Shown here in pieces: positions 1 to 7,508 of a stretch of DNA of 13,361 bases. Position numbers and translations under genes: made by a program. The DNA is taken from the NCBI GenBank assembly GCA_046597185.1, contig JBKJLF010000202.1:1-13361 (forward strand), in the 5' to 3' direction. The stretch's first letter is position 1, and each line of letters starts with the position of its first letter. This stretch comes from CAMBDR01 sp046597185. GTDB lineage: Bacteria > Pseudomonadota > Gammaproteobacteria > Burkholderiales > Burkholderiaceae_D. The notes under the pieces are model-generated. The model did no database searches, was not told where the DNA came from, and was given only the letters and a program-made list of their open reading frames with translations.

Positions 1-46
1 GTTGCATGGCAGGCGGGTCGCGGGGGTAATTGATACGTCAATAAGT

Positions 47-65
47 TATTATTTATAAAATAATA
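47..65. repeat. AT-rich inverted repeat
   Basis: TATTATTT and AAATAATA form a perfect 8-bp-arm palindrome around ATA in a very AT-rich stretch (about 30-200). The hairpin is weak, being all A/T, and has no GC stem, so it is a poor terminator. It could be a protein-binding dyad or chance in AT-rich DNA. The rest of 1-235 holds no gene that I can support. Confidence 0.3.
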
Positions 66-127
66 TAGTTCTATATTTAATTGATTTCAATCGCCGAGAG
101 CTGGTAATGACGTAGCTCCCTAAATGC

Positions 128-133
128 TATAAT
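128..133 (+). promoter_or_regulatory. Possible -10 element upstream of the first gene
   Basis: TATAAT is a perfect -10 match about 100 bases before the first coding stretch. No good -35 lies at the right spacing (the hexamer 17 bases upstream is TAATGA), so the call rests on one element in AT-rich DNA. Confidence 0.25.
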
Positions 134-235
134 TTGCTTGCAGAAAAATGGTTCTAAACTGAGAAGTTTCTATAATATTATGACCATAGCAGTGTTCAAT
201 CTTTCTCTGTCCGTATTTTGCGGATACGCGGGCGC

Positions 236-1150
236 ATGACGACCAACGGTTTTGGTGCGCGCACAATTTGGCCGGAAGATTATTCCCTCGATTTTGCGCG
301 CCTGCCCTACCAACCGCTCAAACCCGATGAAACCTTGCAATCCTTAGTGCGCGCCGCTGGCACCCAAGCCGCAGCCCCCTTAACAGCACGGCTTTTGTGG
401 CAGCGTGACCCGCAAGCGGCCAGAGATTGGGGCAACCGTCCGGCGCTATCGTTTGTGCTCAATGGCGCGCAAGGTGATGACGATGAAGCGCATGGCGGAC
501 ACTTTGCGCTTGCCACTGGTGTTTTTGGCAGCAAGGGTGAATGGGGCGACTGGGTGGTCAACAATTTCTATAATCTTGACTGGTTCAGCGAAAAAGGCAT
601 TGTTGCTTCGATGCTGCCGCTGGATGCCTATATGGCTGATATTAACAGCGGCCAGTCTTGGTATCGCCCTTCGTATATGCTGGTGGCGGTTCTGAAGAAA
701 GATCGTACCGCCAGCATGTACCCGCAAGCGATTGGCCGGGTATTTAATCATCTGTATCGCCATGATTTCCAATACGACCATGCGAGTGCCAATTGCGCGG
801 GCCTGAGTTTGGAAACTTTGCGCTCGCTCGGCTGGCAAATACCGAATCAAGGTGCCACTAATCGAGTTAAAGGCATCGTTGCACTGCCGTTTCAAACGAT
901 TAAAGACCAGAGCCTTGAAAGCGGGCGCAAAGCCTATGACTACCTGACTGCGGAGCGCACTGGCCTGTACCCGTTGGTTGCATTTGAAGCCGCCGAGAAA
1001 GACCTGCTGAATCGGATTGTTAGCGGAACAGGCGGCGGCACGGCTTTTGAGCGCATGTTGGCGGAGGATGTAGAAGCGCTGATCTATGTGAATATTCCGC
1101 AATTTCCATCATCGAGAGCGCTGGAGCTTGGTATTTCATGTTGGTTATAG
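236..1150 (+). pseudogene. Lnb/permuted-papain-like cysteine protein, frameshifted at its 3' end
   Basis: The product is about 304 residues. An HGGHFAL block near residue 85 is followed about 100 residues later by ANCAGLS, with the linking motifs NFYNLD, YRPSYM and LRSLGW. His before Cys is the order of circularly permuted papain-fold domains (Lnb/DUF4105, LRAT or YiiX-like), so I infer a thiol enzyme or acyltransferase relative; I cannot name the family. The start is uncertain: ATG at 236 or TTG at 218, neither with a Shine-Dalgarno. A signal-peptide-like sequence (ATG at 180, ending CGYAGA) lies in another frame just upstream. The last residues, after PSSRALE, look wrong. Dropping one base near 1127 joins this frame to the next open frame (LVFHVGYSQNDVAYV). 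I read it as a decaying gene. Confidence 0.5.
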
Positions 1151-1337
1151 TCAAAATGATGTGGCCTATGTCCCGGTGGCGGTAGGTTGTCCGGTTGGAT
1201 CATGTGATGGGAAAGATGCTAACAAGGCATTAATGGCGATTCAAGGGAAGAGTTCGGATAAGGAAACAGCCGCTGAAAATAAGCAAGGTACCGCCGCTGG
1301 TGAGCACAAGAAACCGAATAGTGAAAGTAATTCATAA
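1128..1337 (+). pseudogene. Coding remnant ending at an in-frame stop
   Basis: This frame reads LVFHVGYSQNDVAYVPVAVGCP, then a Lys/Glu/Ser-rich, low-complexity tail, and stops at TAA 1335-1337. It opens 1 base out of phase with the preceding reading frame and overlaps its end. There is no start codon with a ribosome site, so it is more likely a continuation of a larger gene than a gene of its own. The same frame stays open after the stop into the next stretch. The family is not recognised. Two Cys (CPVGSC) could form a disulphide or bind metal, but that is only a guess. Confidence 0.4.
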
Positions 1338-1358
1338 ATCAAGCACGATTCTTATTCA

Positions 1359-1661
1359 GTGTTCGGAACTTTTGCCGCAGATACCAAACTTTCAGCCCGT
1401 TCTGGTAGTGACACTGAGCCAAAAGGCGCGGTGACATTGGGTATTGGCAAGGTGTTTGCTACCGGTGTCGCGGCACAAAATCTTTCCGAAGGCTTGGGCA
1501 AATATTTAAAACAAAAGGGCAATGGCGTGAACAATGATTCTTGTATGGCGCACGGTTTGGAAATGCTTGCTGCGGCAAAAGCAGCAAAAATGCCTGATGA
1601 AAATATGCTAAAGTTAGTGCAGCAGATTTCAGACACCTGTAATGCCCAAGCAAATAAATAA
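1359..1661 (+). pseudogene. Unrecognised 100-residue coding stretch, likely C-terminal part of the same gene
   Basis: From a GTG it reads VFGTFAADTKLSARSG, a Gly/Val-rich block (VTLGIGKVFATGVAAQNLSEGLGKYL), then a helical segment with two Cys (DSCMAHGLEML and SDTCNAQ) that may pair. The composition is that of a real protein. It lies in the same frame as the preceding remnant, separated by the TAA at 1335-1337 and seven further codons. There is no Shine-Dalgarno before the GTG at 1359. The simplest reading is one gene interrupted by a nonsense change. An independent small exported protein is possible but has no start to support it. I do not recognise the family. Confidence 0.4.
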
Positions 1662-1665
1662 ACCA

Positions 1666-2230
1666 GGCCACCGGTTTATCGGGCAATTGCAGATCAATCA
1701 AATCCTTGAGAAAAAGCTTATGCGCCAAATTAAGTTTGATTGGCCTGCGCAGATCGATGGCGCGCGTGGCCACATTCATATTGCGCGCCTCAGTGAGTAA
1801 AGCCGGATTGACGATCATATTGGTTGGCACGTTTTTCACCGTAAATAATGATGCCCCTTGCTCAAGACGCATGTTGCGGCTAAATTCCGGCGTTCGCGTG
1901 AAGCCGGGGTTCAGGGTTTTGGGCGGCGCGCCCATGGTTGCCGTGCTGGCCGCCAGCATATTCACCGTTAAAGGTTTGGCGCGCAGTAGCGTGGGCTTGG
2001 CGGTGATCATAAGCTTTGCCAGTTTCACCTTATGCAACAAGGTTTGTTCCAGGTCTTTACGCACCATGATGCACCGGTTTGTTGTCGTGTTTGACCGGGA
2101 GGGAGCAACGTACAGCTTGCTCTGCGAATTGTGGATAGCCGGTGTGGCTGCGGAATTTGGTGTGGTGATGTTGCTGTATTTGAAACATGCACTGAACATT
2201 CGCACGAGCATATGCATCTGATGGGTGGCC
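1666..2230. repeat. Inverted segment bounded by a 7-bp inverted repeat
   Basis: GGCCACC (1666-1672) and GGTGGCC (2224-2230) are exact reverse complements. They lie where protein-like reading changes from minus strand (inside) to plus strand (right). Reverse-complementing 1673-2223 joins codons GTG GCC of the minus frame to the same two codons of the plus frame in the same phase, making one open frame of about 310 codons that ends at 2611. The repeat is too short to identify an invertase. Microhomology-mediated rearrangement or an assembly error would leave the same trace. Confidence 0.55.
1667..2217 (-). pseudogene. Inverted 5' part of a split, unrecognised gene
   Basis: On the minus strand, from an ATG at 2217, about 184 codons have a normal protein composition, including MVRKDLEQTLLHKVKLAKLM, FTVKNVPTNMIVNPALL and DLRRPIKLNLAHKLFLKDL, ending near LPDKPVA. 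Past 1667 the frame only runs antisense into the plus-strand coding stretch and no longer looks like protein. At the upstream end it likewise runs antisense to the plus-strand C-terminal fragment. The coding quality therefore exists only inside the inverted segment. The joined product would continue NSTDGFSIS on the plus strand. The family is not recognised. The true start is uncertain: ATGs lie at 2217, 2211 and 2199, none with a clear ribosome site. Confidence 0.5.
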
Positions 2231-2611
2231 AATAGCACCGATGGCTTCAGTATTTCATTCAAGTTTTGCCGGGTGAACATTGATCGGCCATGGTTCAAGT
2301 TGGCGCTGTTAAGCAATAAAAACTGGAGCATGTTCAATACCACAGCACGAGAATACTCAACTGGCCGAGCGGACGAAAACCCCGGCATATTTCCCTTGTT
2401 GCCAGTGTCGTTTATTGTGATTCGGGATTTGAAAATAACGGCAAACTGGTCCAGCCAGGATCAAACCACGATGAGCAATTCGGTTGCCTTCGGGCCTTTT
2501 GACATCACCGGCGGCAGTCTGCAGCAAAACACCTTGCAAGTGAAAGGGATGCAAATTATTGCCTGGGTGTCAAAACTGACGCCGCCGTTGCCGCCGGCAC
2601 AGTCGCTGTAA
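2225..2611 (+). pseudogene. C-terminal part of the same split gene
   Basis: The frame reads FSISFKFCRVNIDRPWF, then FPLLPVSFIVIRDLKITANWS, FGPFDITGGS and a C-terminus GMQIIAWVSKLTPPLPPAQSL. This is convincing protein with Trp, charged residues and alternating strand-like hydrophobics. It resembles the C-terminal portion of large uncharacterised bacterial proteins that I know only as hypothetical. It lacks a start of its own: just upstream is TGA 2219-2221 followed by TGG GTG. The plus frame before that stop (back to 1706) is poor in charged residues and looks antisense. I infer that its N-terminal part is the minus-strand fragment at 1667-2217. Confidence 0.5.
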
Positions 2612-2643
2612 AACATAAGTTAGCAGCGTGACGTGGCAAGACA

Positions 2644-2661
2644 GGCCGTATAAAAACGGCC
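2644..2661 (+). terminator. Weak terminator-like hairpin
   Basis: GGCCGT and ACGGCC form a 6-bp stem with an ATAAAA loop, 33 bases after the stop of the split gene. No T-run follows (next bases CGTTCCC), so intrinsic termination would be weak at best. Confidence 0.3.
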
Positions 2662-2688
2662 CGTTCCCTTCAATCCTCCGCCTCCATA

Positions 2689-2716
2689 ACTTCGCATAAT
2701 TTGTATTATGTAAAAT
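2689..2716 (+). other. dif: dif site (XerC/XerD recombination site)
   Basis: The 28 bases divide into XerC-side arm ACTTCGCATAA, 6-bp centre TTTGTA and XerD-side arm TTATGTAAAAT. Compared with E. coli dif (GGTGCGCATAA, TGTATA, TTATGTTAAAT, from memory), the right arm differs at one base and the left arm keeps CGCATAA. The left arm fits the proteobacterial RNTKCGCATAA pattern exactly. XerCD resolve chromosome dimers here at division, so this would mark the replication terminus. It lies in the 337-bp gap between the decayed genes and the L,D-transpeptidase gene. A plasmid or element-borne dif-like site is the alternative. No second copy was seen in the window. Confidence 0.85.
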
Positions 2717-2895
2717 GCGAAATGCCCGAATATGCTACGAAACACCTGTTCCGACTAAACACCAATCCTGAACGCCAATCACACGTACCGTTCTTGGCCT
2801 GCCCACAGGTCTTAAATTCATGACATCGGCTTGGCACTGTGTGCATCCGGGCAAGAATTTTTTGCTCCCCTCGGTCGTTAAACCATCCAATCCCC

Positions 2896-2901
2896 TATAA
2901 T
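2896..2901 (+). promoter_or_regulatory. -10 element for the L,D-transpeptidase gene
   Basis: TATAAT is a perfect -10, 47 bases before the ATG at 2949. The -35 is weak: nothing close to TTGACA lies 16-19 bases upstream. Between dif and this element (2717-2895) I see no other feature. Confidence 0.45.
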
Positions 2902-2948
2902 TGCCTGAGCGGTCACCGCCATTTTTGAACCCTTCACCGGAGCCCTTG

Positions 2949-3929
2949 ATGCGTATCTGGAACACAGTCGATGCCGGGAATCAACCCTGTTTGCGCACTT
3001 GTGCGGCGCTGCTGGCCATCGGCGCTGTACTAATACCTTGTACGGCTTTGACTGCCGCGCTTTCGCCATCCGAACTTGCCACCAGTTTCGAGCAGCGTTT
3101 AAAACTGCGCCGCCAAGTGCCCGTGGAAGAACAAAAAACTTACGCGCAGAAAATGCAGCAAGCCCTGCAGGAAGCCAAGCTCACCGATTTGTCACCACAA
3201 TATATTCTGGTGGTCGATCGCAATCCGCTGGTGCAAACCCTGTTAATTTACTGGAACGGGCCAAAAGGAAAATGGCAGTTTATTGGCGCAGCCCCCGTCT
3301 CAACTGGCAAACCGGGCACGTTTGATCATTTCTATTCGCCACTCGGGGTTTTTCAACACTCGCTGGATAACCCGGATTTTCGCGCCCAAGGCACCAAAAA
3401 TGATCGTGGTATCCGTGGCTATGGGGTGAAAGGCATGCGCATCTACGATATGGGTTGGGCTACCGGCGAAAAAGGATGGGGCAAAGGCGGGCCAAGTATC
3501 ATGCGCTTGCAAATGCATGCCACCGACCCGGTGCTGGAAGCGAAAATGGGCCAACCTGCTTCCAAAGGCTGTATTCGCATCCCGGGTGAACTCAATCGCC
3601 TGATCGACCATTATGGCTTGCTCGATGCCGAATATGAAGAAGCCGTCAAGCGTGGCGGTCGCCTCTGGGTGTTAAACAAGGACCGCGAAACCGTCGATAC
3701 GCCCGGCAAATATATGGTCATCACCGATTCCGGCTCCAAACAACGTCCAGCGTGGATACCGGCTGCGCCAACGCCACCGGTGAATCTCGCCCCTGCGGTA
3801 CTGGTCAAGAAAAAAGCGTCAGCCAAGAAAGACTCACCTGCTAATGAATCCGTCAATAAAGACGATCCTGCCGTGCAACCGGACAAGAAAGAATCTCCCG
3901 CTCCCGAACCCGCCAAAACAGAAACTTGA
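2949..3929 (+). CDS. YkuD-family L,D-transpeptidase, periplasmic
   Basis: The 326-residue product should act in the periplasm on peptidoglycan, forming 3-3 cross-links or attaching proteins to the stem peptide. I chose ATG 2949, with GGAG 6 bases upstream, because it places a hydrophobic signal-like segment (about residues 15-37, CAALLAIGAVLIPCTALTAA) at the N-terminus. An upstream in-frame start at 2901 would overlap the -10. The YkuD domain spans about residues 82-242. His190 (MHATDP) and the SKGCIRI motif with Cys208 match the family's catalytic pattern, with Lys where SHGC enzymes have His. From about residue 285 the tail is Lys/Ala/Pro-rich and low in complexity (about 40 residues), perhaps wall-associating. 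It is convergent with the c-di-GMP gene, with 3 bases between stops and no terminator seen. Substrate specificity cannot be told. Confidence 0.88.
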   Translation: MRIWNTVDAGNQPCLRTCAALLAIGAVLIPCTALTAALSPSELATSFEQRLKLRRQVPVEEQKTYAQKMQQALQEAKLTDLSPQYILVVDRNPLVQTLLIYWNGPKGKWQFIGAAPVSTGKPGTFDHFYSPLGVFQHSLDNPDFRAQGTKNDRGIRGYGVKGMRIYDMGWATGEKGWGKGGPSIMRLQMHATDPVLEAKMGQPASKGCIRIPGELNRLIDHYGLLDAEYEEAVKRGGRLWVLNKDRETVDTPGKYMVITDSGSKQRPAWIPAAPTPPVNLAPAVLVKKKASAKKDSPANESVNKDDPAVQPDKKESPAPEPAKTET

Positions 3930-3932
3930 AAT

Positions 3933-6900
3933 CTACCCACTCACCATAAAGGTAGCTGTCTCAGGATAAGTCGATTGAATTTGGCGTTGCAAGGCCAGGC
4001 TACCCATATCCGGCAAAGCCGACCGGATGGCAACCAAATTGATCCGATGTTGGCGCAACATATCCAATGCCGCCGCGCCCGTGTGCGCACACAGAATGCG
4101 CACGTCTTCATTGGCCAGCGAATGCGCGAGCGGCAAAATATCGCTATGGGTGGCGTGATCCACAATTAAAATGCAACGCTGTTCTTTATTACTCAATAAA
4201 TGCAATGGTAAGCAACGCTGTTCCCGCAGCAATTCCTCTACCTGCCAGGTTGGCAAGGGGCGGGAAAATAAATAGCCCTGGATTTCATCGCATAAATTGG
4301 TGCGTAAAAAAGCACACTGCTCTTCGGACTCCACCCCTTCCGCAATCACCATAATACCCAAACTGTGCGCCATGGTGATGATGGTTTTACATAGCGCCGC
4401 ATCATCAGTGTCGTTAATAATATCGCGTATAAACGCCCTGTCGATTTTGACCCGGTCAAATGGAAAACGCTTCAAATAACTCAGCGATGAATACCCGGTG
4501 CCAAAATCATCGAGCGCCAAAGACACCCCCAATTGCTTGAGTTGGCGCAAAGTGGCTTCGCTCGATGCCGTATCTTGCATTAACACGGTTTCGGTAATTT
4601 CCAGCGTTAAATAGCGTGGCTCAATCTGGTACGAGCGCAATACTGCTTCAATTTTATCGCCCAGCCGGGCATCGCGAAATTGTTTTGGTGAGACATTCAC
4701 CGCCACCCGCACTGCTGGCAAACCATCATCCAGCCAACGCCGAATATCCTGACAGGCGCGACCCAATACCCATTCGCCGATGCTGCCAATCAAACCCGAT
4801 TCTTCCGCCACCGAAATAAACCGATCCGGTGCCACCATACCCAGTTCTGGGTGATTCCAGCGCAATAATGCCTCCAGGCTGATCACTTGCCCGGTATGTA
4901 AATCAACCAGCGGTTGATAGTGCATATACAGTTGATCATTGGCAATCGCGCTACGCAAAGCACTCTCCAAAGTGACGCGCTCCAGCGTGCGTTGATTCAT
5001 TTCGCTGGAGAAAAATTGGAAGTTGCCACGCCCCAAATCTTTGGCCCGATACAAAGCCATATCGGCAAATTTGGACAGCGTTTCCGCGTCATCGCCATCT
5101 TGCGGATATAAAGCAATGCCGATGCTGCAGGTGGTGTGAATCTTGTGACCCAGAATTTGAAACGGTTCGGCAACGGCACGGAAAATATTTTCACAAATTA
5201 CGCCCACATGGTTGCTTTGCAAAATATCTTTGAGCACGATGACAAATTCATCGCCGCCATGGCGCGATACGGTATCACCCGAGCGCACACAGGCAGTAAG
5301 CCGCTCCGCAAAACCGCGCAATAATTCATCCCCTGCCGCATGCCCGATGCTGTCATTGATCAATTTAAAATGATCAACATCCAAAAATAACAAAGCCACA
5401 CTATTATTACGCCGCTTGGCCTGGCGCAAGGCTTGCGGCAAACGGTCATTGAGCAAGTTGCGATTGGGCAAGCCAGTCAGTTCATCATGGGTAGCTTGAA
5501 ATGCCAATTGCTCTTGATTGCTACGCTCTACGGTAATGTCATTCATGATGCCAATAAAATGGGTGATATTGCCCACTTCATCGGGAACCGGGGAAATAGT
5601 GAGCTCATTCCAGAACAGCTCGCCATTTTTGCGGTAATTGCGCACCACGGTATGAATTTCCTGACGATTCAACAAGGCTTCACGGATCGTCATGATTTCG
5701 ATTTGCTCGGTATCATCCTTTTGCAAGAACCGACAATTACGCCCTATTATCTCGTCCAAGCCATACCCGGTGATGCGGGTGAAGGCGGAGTTGGCAAAAA
5801 TTACTTTATGATCGGAATCGGTGGCGTCGGAAATAACGACCCCATTACCGGACGATTCCAACGCCCGGTTCGACAAATGCAACATGCTCTGGAGTTTTTT
5901 TCGGGCGCTAATGTCTTCAATCACCGCCATCAGGTAATCAACCTGACCGTCCGACTTTAATGTCGCCGAGAGTGTGGCCTGCGCCCAAATGGCAGTACCC
6001 TCTTTGTGAACATAGCGTTTTTCCAGAATATAGCTATTGTGCGGATTGTCCAATAAATTTTGGGTAATCTCGTGTGACTTTTCGCAGTCATCAGGGTGCG
6101 TAATGCTAAGGAAAGGTTGGCCAATCAATTCTGACTCTTGATAGCCCAGAATGCTGCATATCTTTTTATTTACCAAAATTAGCTTACCCTGCAGATTGCC
6201 ATGACAAATGCCAACCGCCGCCTGATTAAATGCAGCACGAAAGCGCGCTTCGCTTTCCAATAACGATTGTTGAGTATGTAAGCGCTCAATTTCACTCGCG
6301 GCCCGCCCCGAAAAAGCCGCCATCATTTGGCCAATGCGGTCAATATCGCTAAAAGCCTGGTCGTGCATCACCACTAAAATACCCAAGGGCAACCCGACCG
6401 GATCATGTAAAATAATGCCCGCATAACTTTGGGCATTCAATATGGTCAAATCTTCGTCTTTGGGGAATAATTGCTGCACGCAAGCAGGAAAGATGCAGCG
6501 ATGTTGTTCCAGCACCATATTGCAGGGCGTGTTTTCCAGTTCATAGCTAAATTCTGGCAGGGTTTTGCCGTTGTCCGTCATCGCCAACACATCCGCGACC
6601 TTGTAGTCCGGTCCGCGTACCTGCGCCACCATGGCATAGCGCACATTGAGTACATGCGCCAATTCATTGGCCATAAATTGCAAATATTGCTTGCCCGTAA
6701 TCTGCGGCGAAGCCAGTTGCAATTTCATTTTTTCAATTTGCTCATGAAACGCCAGGCCGCGCTCGTCATTGGTAAAAAAATCTTCACAGGCAACGGTCAA
6801 GTCAAACCATACCACCTTGGCCAATGACTGAAAACAAGCCTGCAAGGGTAGCGATTCGCTGGCATGCACACCCGATAGAAATGGCAACATCTCCAGCAAT

Positions 6901-7274
6901 ATTTTTTGGTAAATGCCAAAATACCAAGATGGCATTAAACCGATTCGGTATTGATTCAGGCCCAGTTCAATCCGGCTGCGTATCCACACCGGATTGGTCC
7001 AGCCATTGTGAACGCCCGAAAAGTAGGCGGACTGACGATGTTTCAGTGAAACCAGGTCAAAACTGGCCAATTCGGGAATTTCAGACAGGTATTGATACAG
7101 ATTGGCACCGAAATGCTCGCAATACGGCTCCAGTTGGCGGGCAAAACCGGCCATGATTTGAATATCGGTTTCACCAAATTCCAAAAGATTTGGGCTGGCC
7201 ATCAGCTTGGCTTCATCGCCAAGCAAGTGCCGCAATCCATCAAGTGCCAAACTTGGGTCCGGGAGTTTCGACAT
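3933..7274 (-). CDS. Globin-like/GAF/PAS/LOV/GGDEF/EAL c-di-GMP signalling protein with receiver-like tail
   Basis: The product is 1113 residues, cytoplasmic, with no membrane segment seen. Domains: globin-coupled-sensor-like (about 35-170, ending RIGLMPSWYFGIY), GAF (about 195-330), PAS (335-455), LOV-type PAS (462-585), GGDEF (590-755), EAL (765-1015) and receiver-like (1034-1113). GGDEF is intact (RHGGDEF, 671-677) with inhibitory site RSGD (664-667). EAL residues look complete: EALLRW at 801, NVSP at 860, EITE at 892, DDFG at 922, KIDR at 944, AEGVE at 978 and QGY at 999. It could therefore make and break c-di-GMP. Three oddities: Gln108 sits where globin sensors have the haem-ligating His; the LOV motif GRNCRFLQ keeps Cys514 but Met577 replaces the usual Gln; the receiver lacks the phospho-Asp and stops early. 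GAGGAA precedes the ATG. It is divergent from nadB. Confidence 0.92.
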   Translation of the reverse strand: MSKLPDPSLALDGLRHLLGDEAKLMASPNLLEFGETDIQIMAGFARQLEPYCEHFGANLYQYLSEIPELASFDLVSLKHRQSAYFSGVHNGWTNPVWIRSRIELGLNQYRIGLMPSWYFGIYQKILLEMLPFLSGVHASESLPLQACFQSLAKVVWFDLTVACEDFFTNDERGLAFHEQIEKMKLQLASPQITGKQYLQFMANELAHVLNVRYAMVAQVRGPDYKVADVLAMTDNGKTLPEFSYELENTPCNMVLEQHRCIFPACVQQLFPKDEDLTILNAQSYAGIILHDPVGLPLGILVVMHDQAFSDIDRIGQMMAAFSGRAASEIERLHTQQSLLESEARFRAAFNQAAVGICHGNLQGKLILVNKKICSILGYQESELIGQPFLSITHPDDCEKSHEITQNLLDNPHNSYILEKRYVHKEGTAIWAQATLSATLKSDGQVDYLMAVIEDISARKKLQSMLHLSNRALESSGNGVVISDATDSDHKVIFANSAFTRITGYGLDEIIGRNCRFLQKDDTEQIEIMTIREALLNRQEIHTVVRNYRKNGELFWNELTISPVPDEVGNITHFIGIMNDITVERSNQEQLAFQATHDELTGLPNRNLLNDRLPQALRQAKRRNNSVALLFLDVDHFKLINDSIGHAAGDELLRGFAERLTACVRSGDTVSRHGGDEFVIVLKDILQSNHVGVICENIFRAVAEPFQILGHKIHTTCSIGIALYPQDGDDAETLSKFADMALYRAKDLGRGNFQFFSSEMNQRTLERVTLESALRSAIANDQLYMHYQPLVDLHTGQVISLEALLRWNHPELGMVAPDRFISVAEESGLIGSIGEWVLGRACQDIRRWLDDGLPAVRVAVNVSPKQFRDARLGDKIEAVLRSYQIEPRYLTLEITETVLMQDTASSEATLRQLKQLGVSLALDDFGTGYSSLSYLKRFPFDRVKIDRAFIRDIINDTDDAALCKTIITMAHSLGIMVIAEGVESEEQCAFLRTNLCDEIQGYLFSRPLPTWQVEELLREQRCLPLHLLSNKEQRCILIVDHATHSDILPLAHSLANEDVRILCAHTGAAALDMLRQHRINLVAIRSALPDMGSLALQRQIQSTYPETATFMVSG

Positions 7275-7468
7275 GCATTCCTCAAAGTGGTCAATACACA
7301 GGGTTGCTCACTGGTGTCTGGTATATTATCAAATCCTTCCGCCAGGCTCTTGTATAATTCAAAGAAATGATGGTGATTTACGACAATTCTGGATAAGTGA
7401 TGTCATAATCACCCACAGTTGATTTCAATCTTTCAAGCTTGAGCCGCAATAACTGTTGTTAATCTGGC

Positions 7469-7497
7469 TTGTGTTGCAGTTAAATACTCTTCATAAT
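7469..7497 (+). promoter_or_regulatory. Predicted nadB promoter
   Basis: TTGTGT (7469-7474) and CATAAT (7492-7497) are 17 bases apart, about 63 bases before the nadB ATG. The -10 matches 5 of 6, the -35 only its TTG. The 285-bp gap 7275-7559 is shared with the divergent c-di-GMP gene; a TATAAT at 7353-7358 has no clear -35, and no minus-strand promoter stands out. Confidence 0.45.
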
Positions 7498-7508
7498 GGA
7501 TGATTTAG

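Noticed and set aside
1459..1666. Continuation of the minus-strand frame past 1667
   Set aside because: It runs antisense to the plus-strand coding stretch that ends at 1661 and reads as low-quality protein.
1706..2221. Plus-strand open frame of 171 codons
   Set aside because: It is rich in Leu/Val/Ala/Ser and Cys with few acidic residues and is antisense to a better minus-strand frame; it has no family-like motif.
2686..2721. Resemblance to loxP (ATAACTTCG start)
   Set aside because: Only the first few bases agree; arm and spacer layout fit dif (11-6-11), not loxP (13-8-13).
5433..5960. Plus-strand open frame of 175 codons
   Set aside because: It is a shadow of the PAS/LOV/GGDEF coding sequence on the minus strand, whose motifs are unmistakable.
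82..7430. Word TTGATTTCAATC shared by the leader near 82-93 and the gap near 7419-7430
   Set aside because: A single shared 12-mer is expected by chance in 13 kb, especially in AT-rich gaps.
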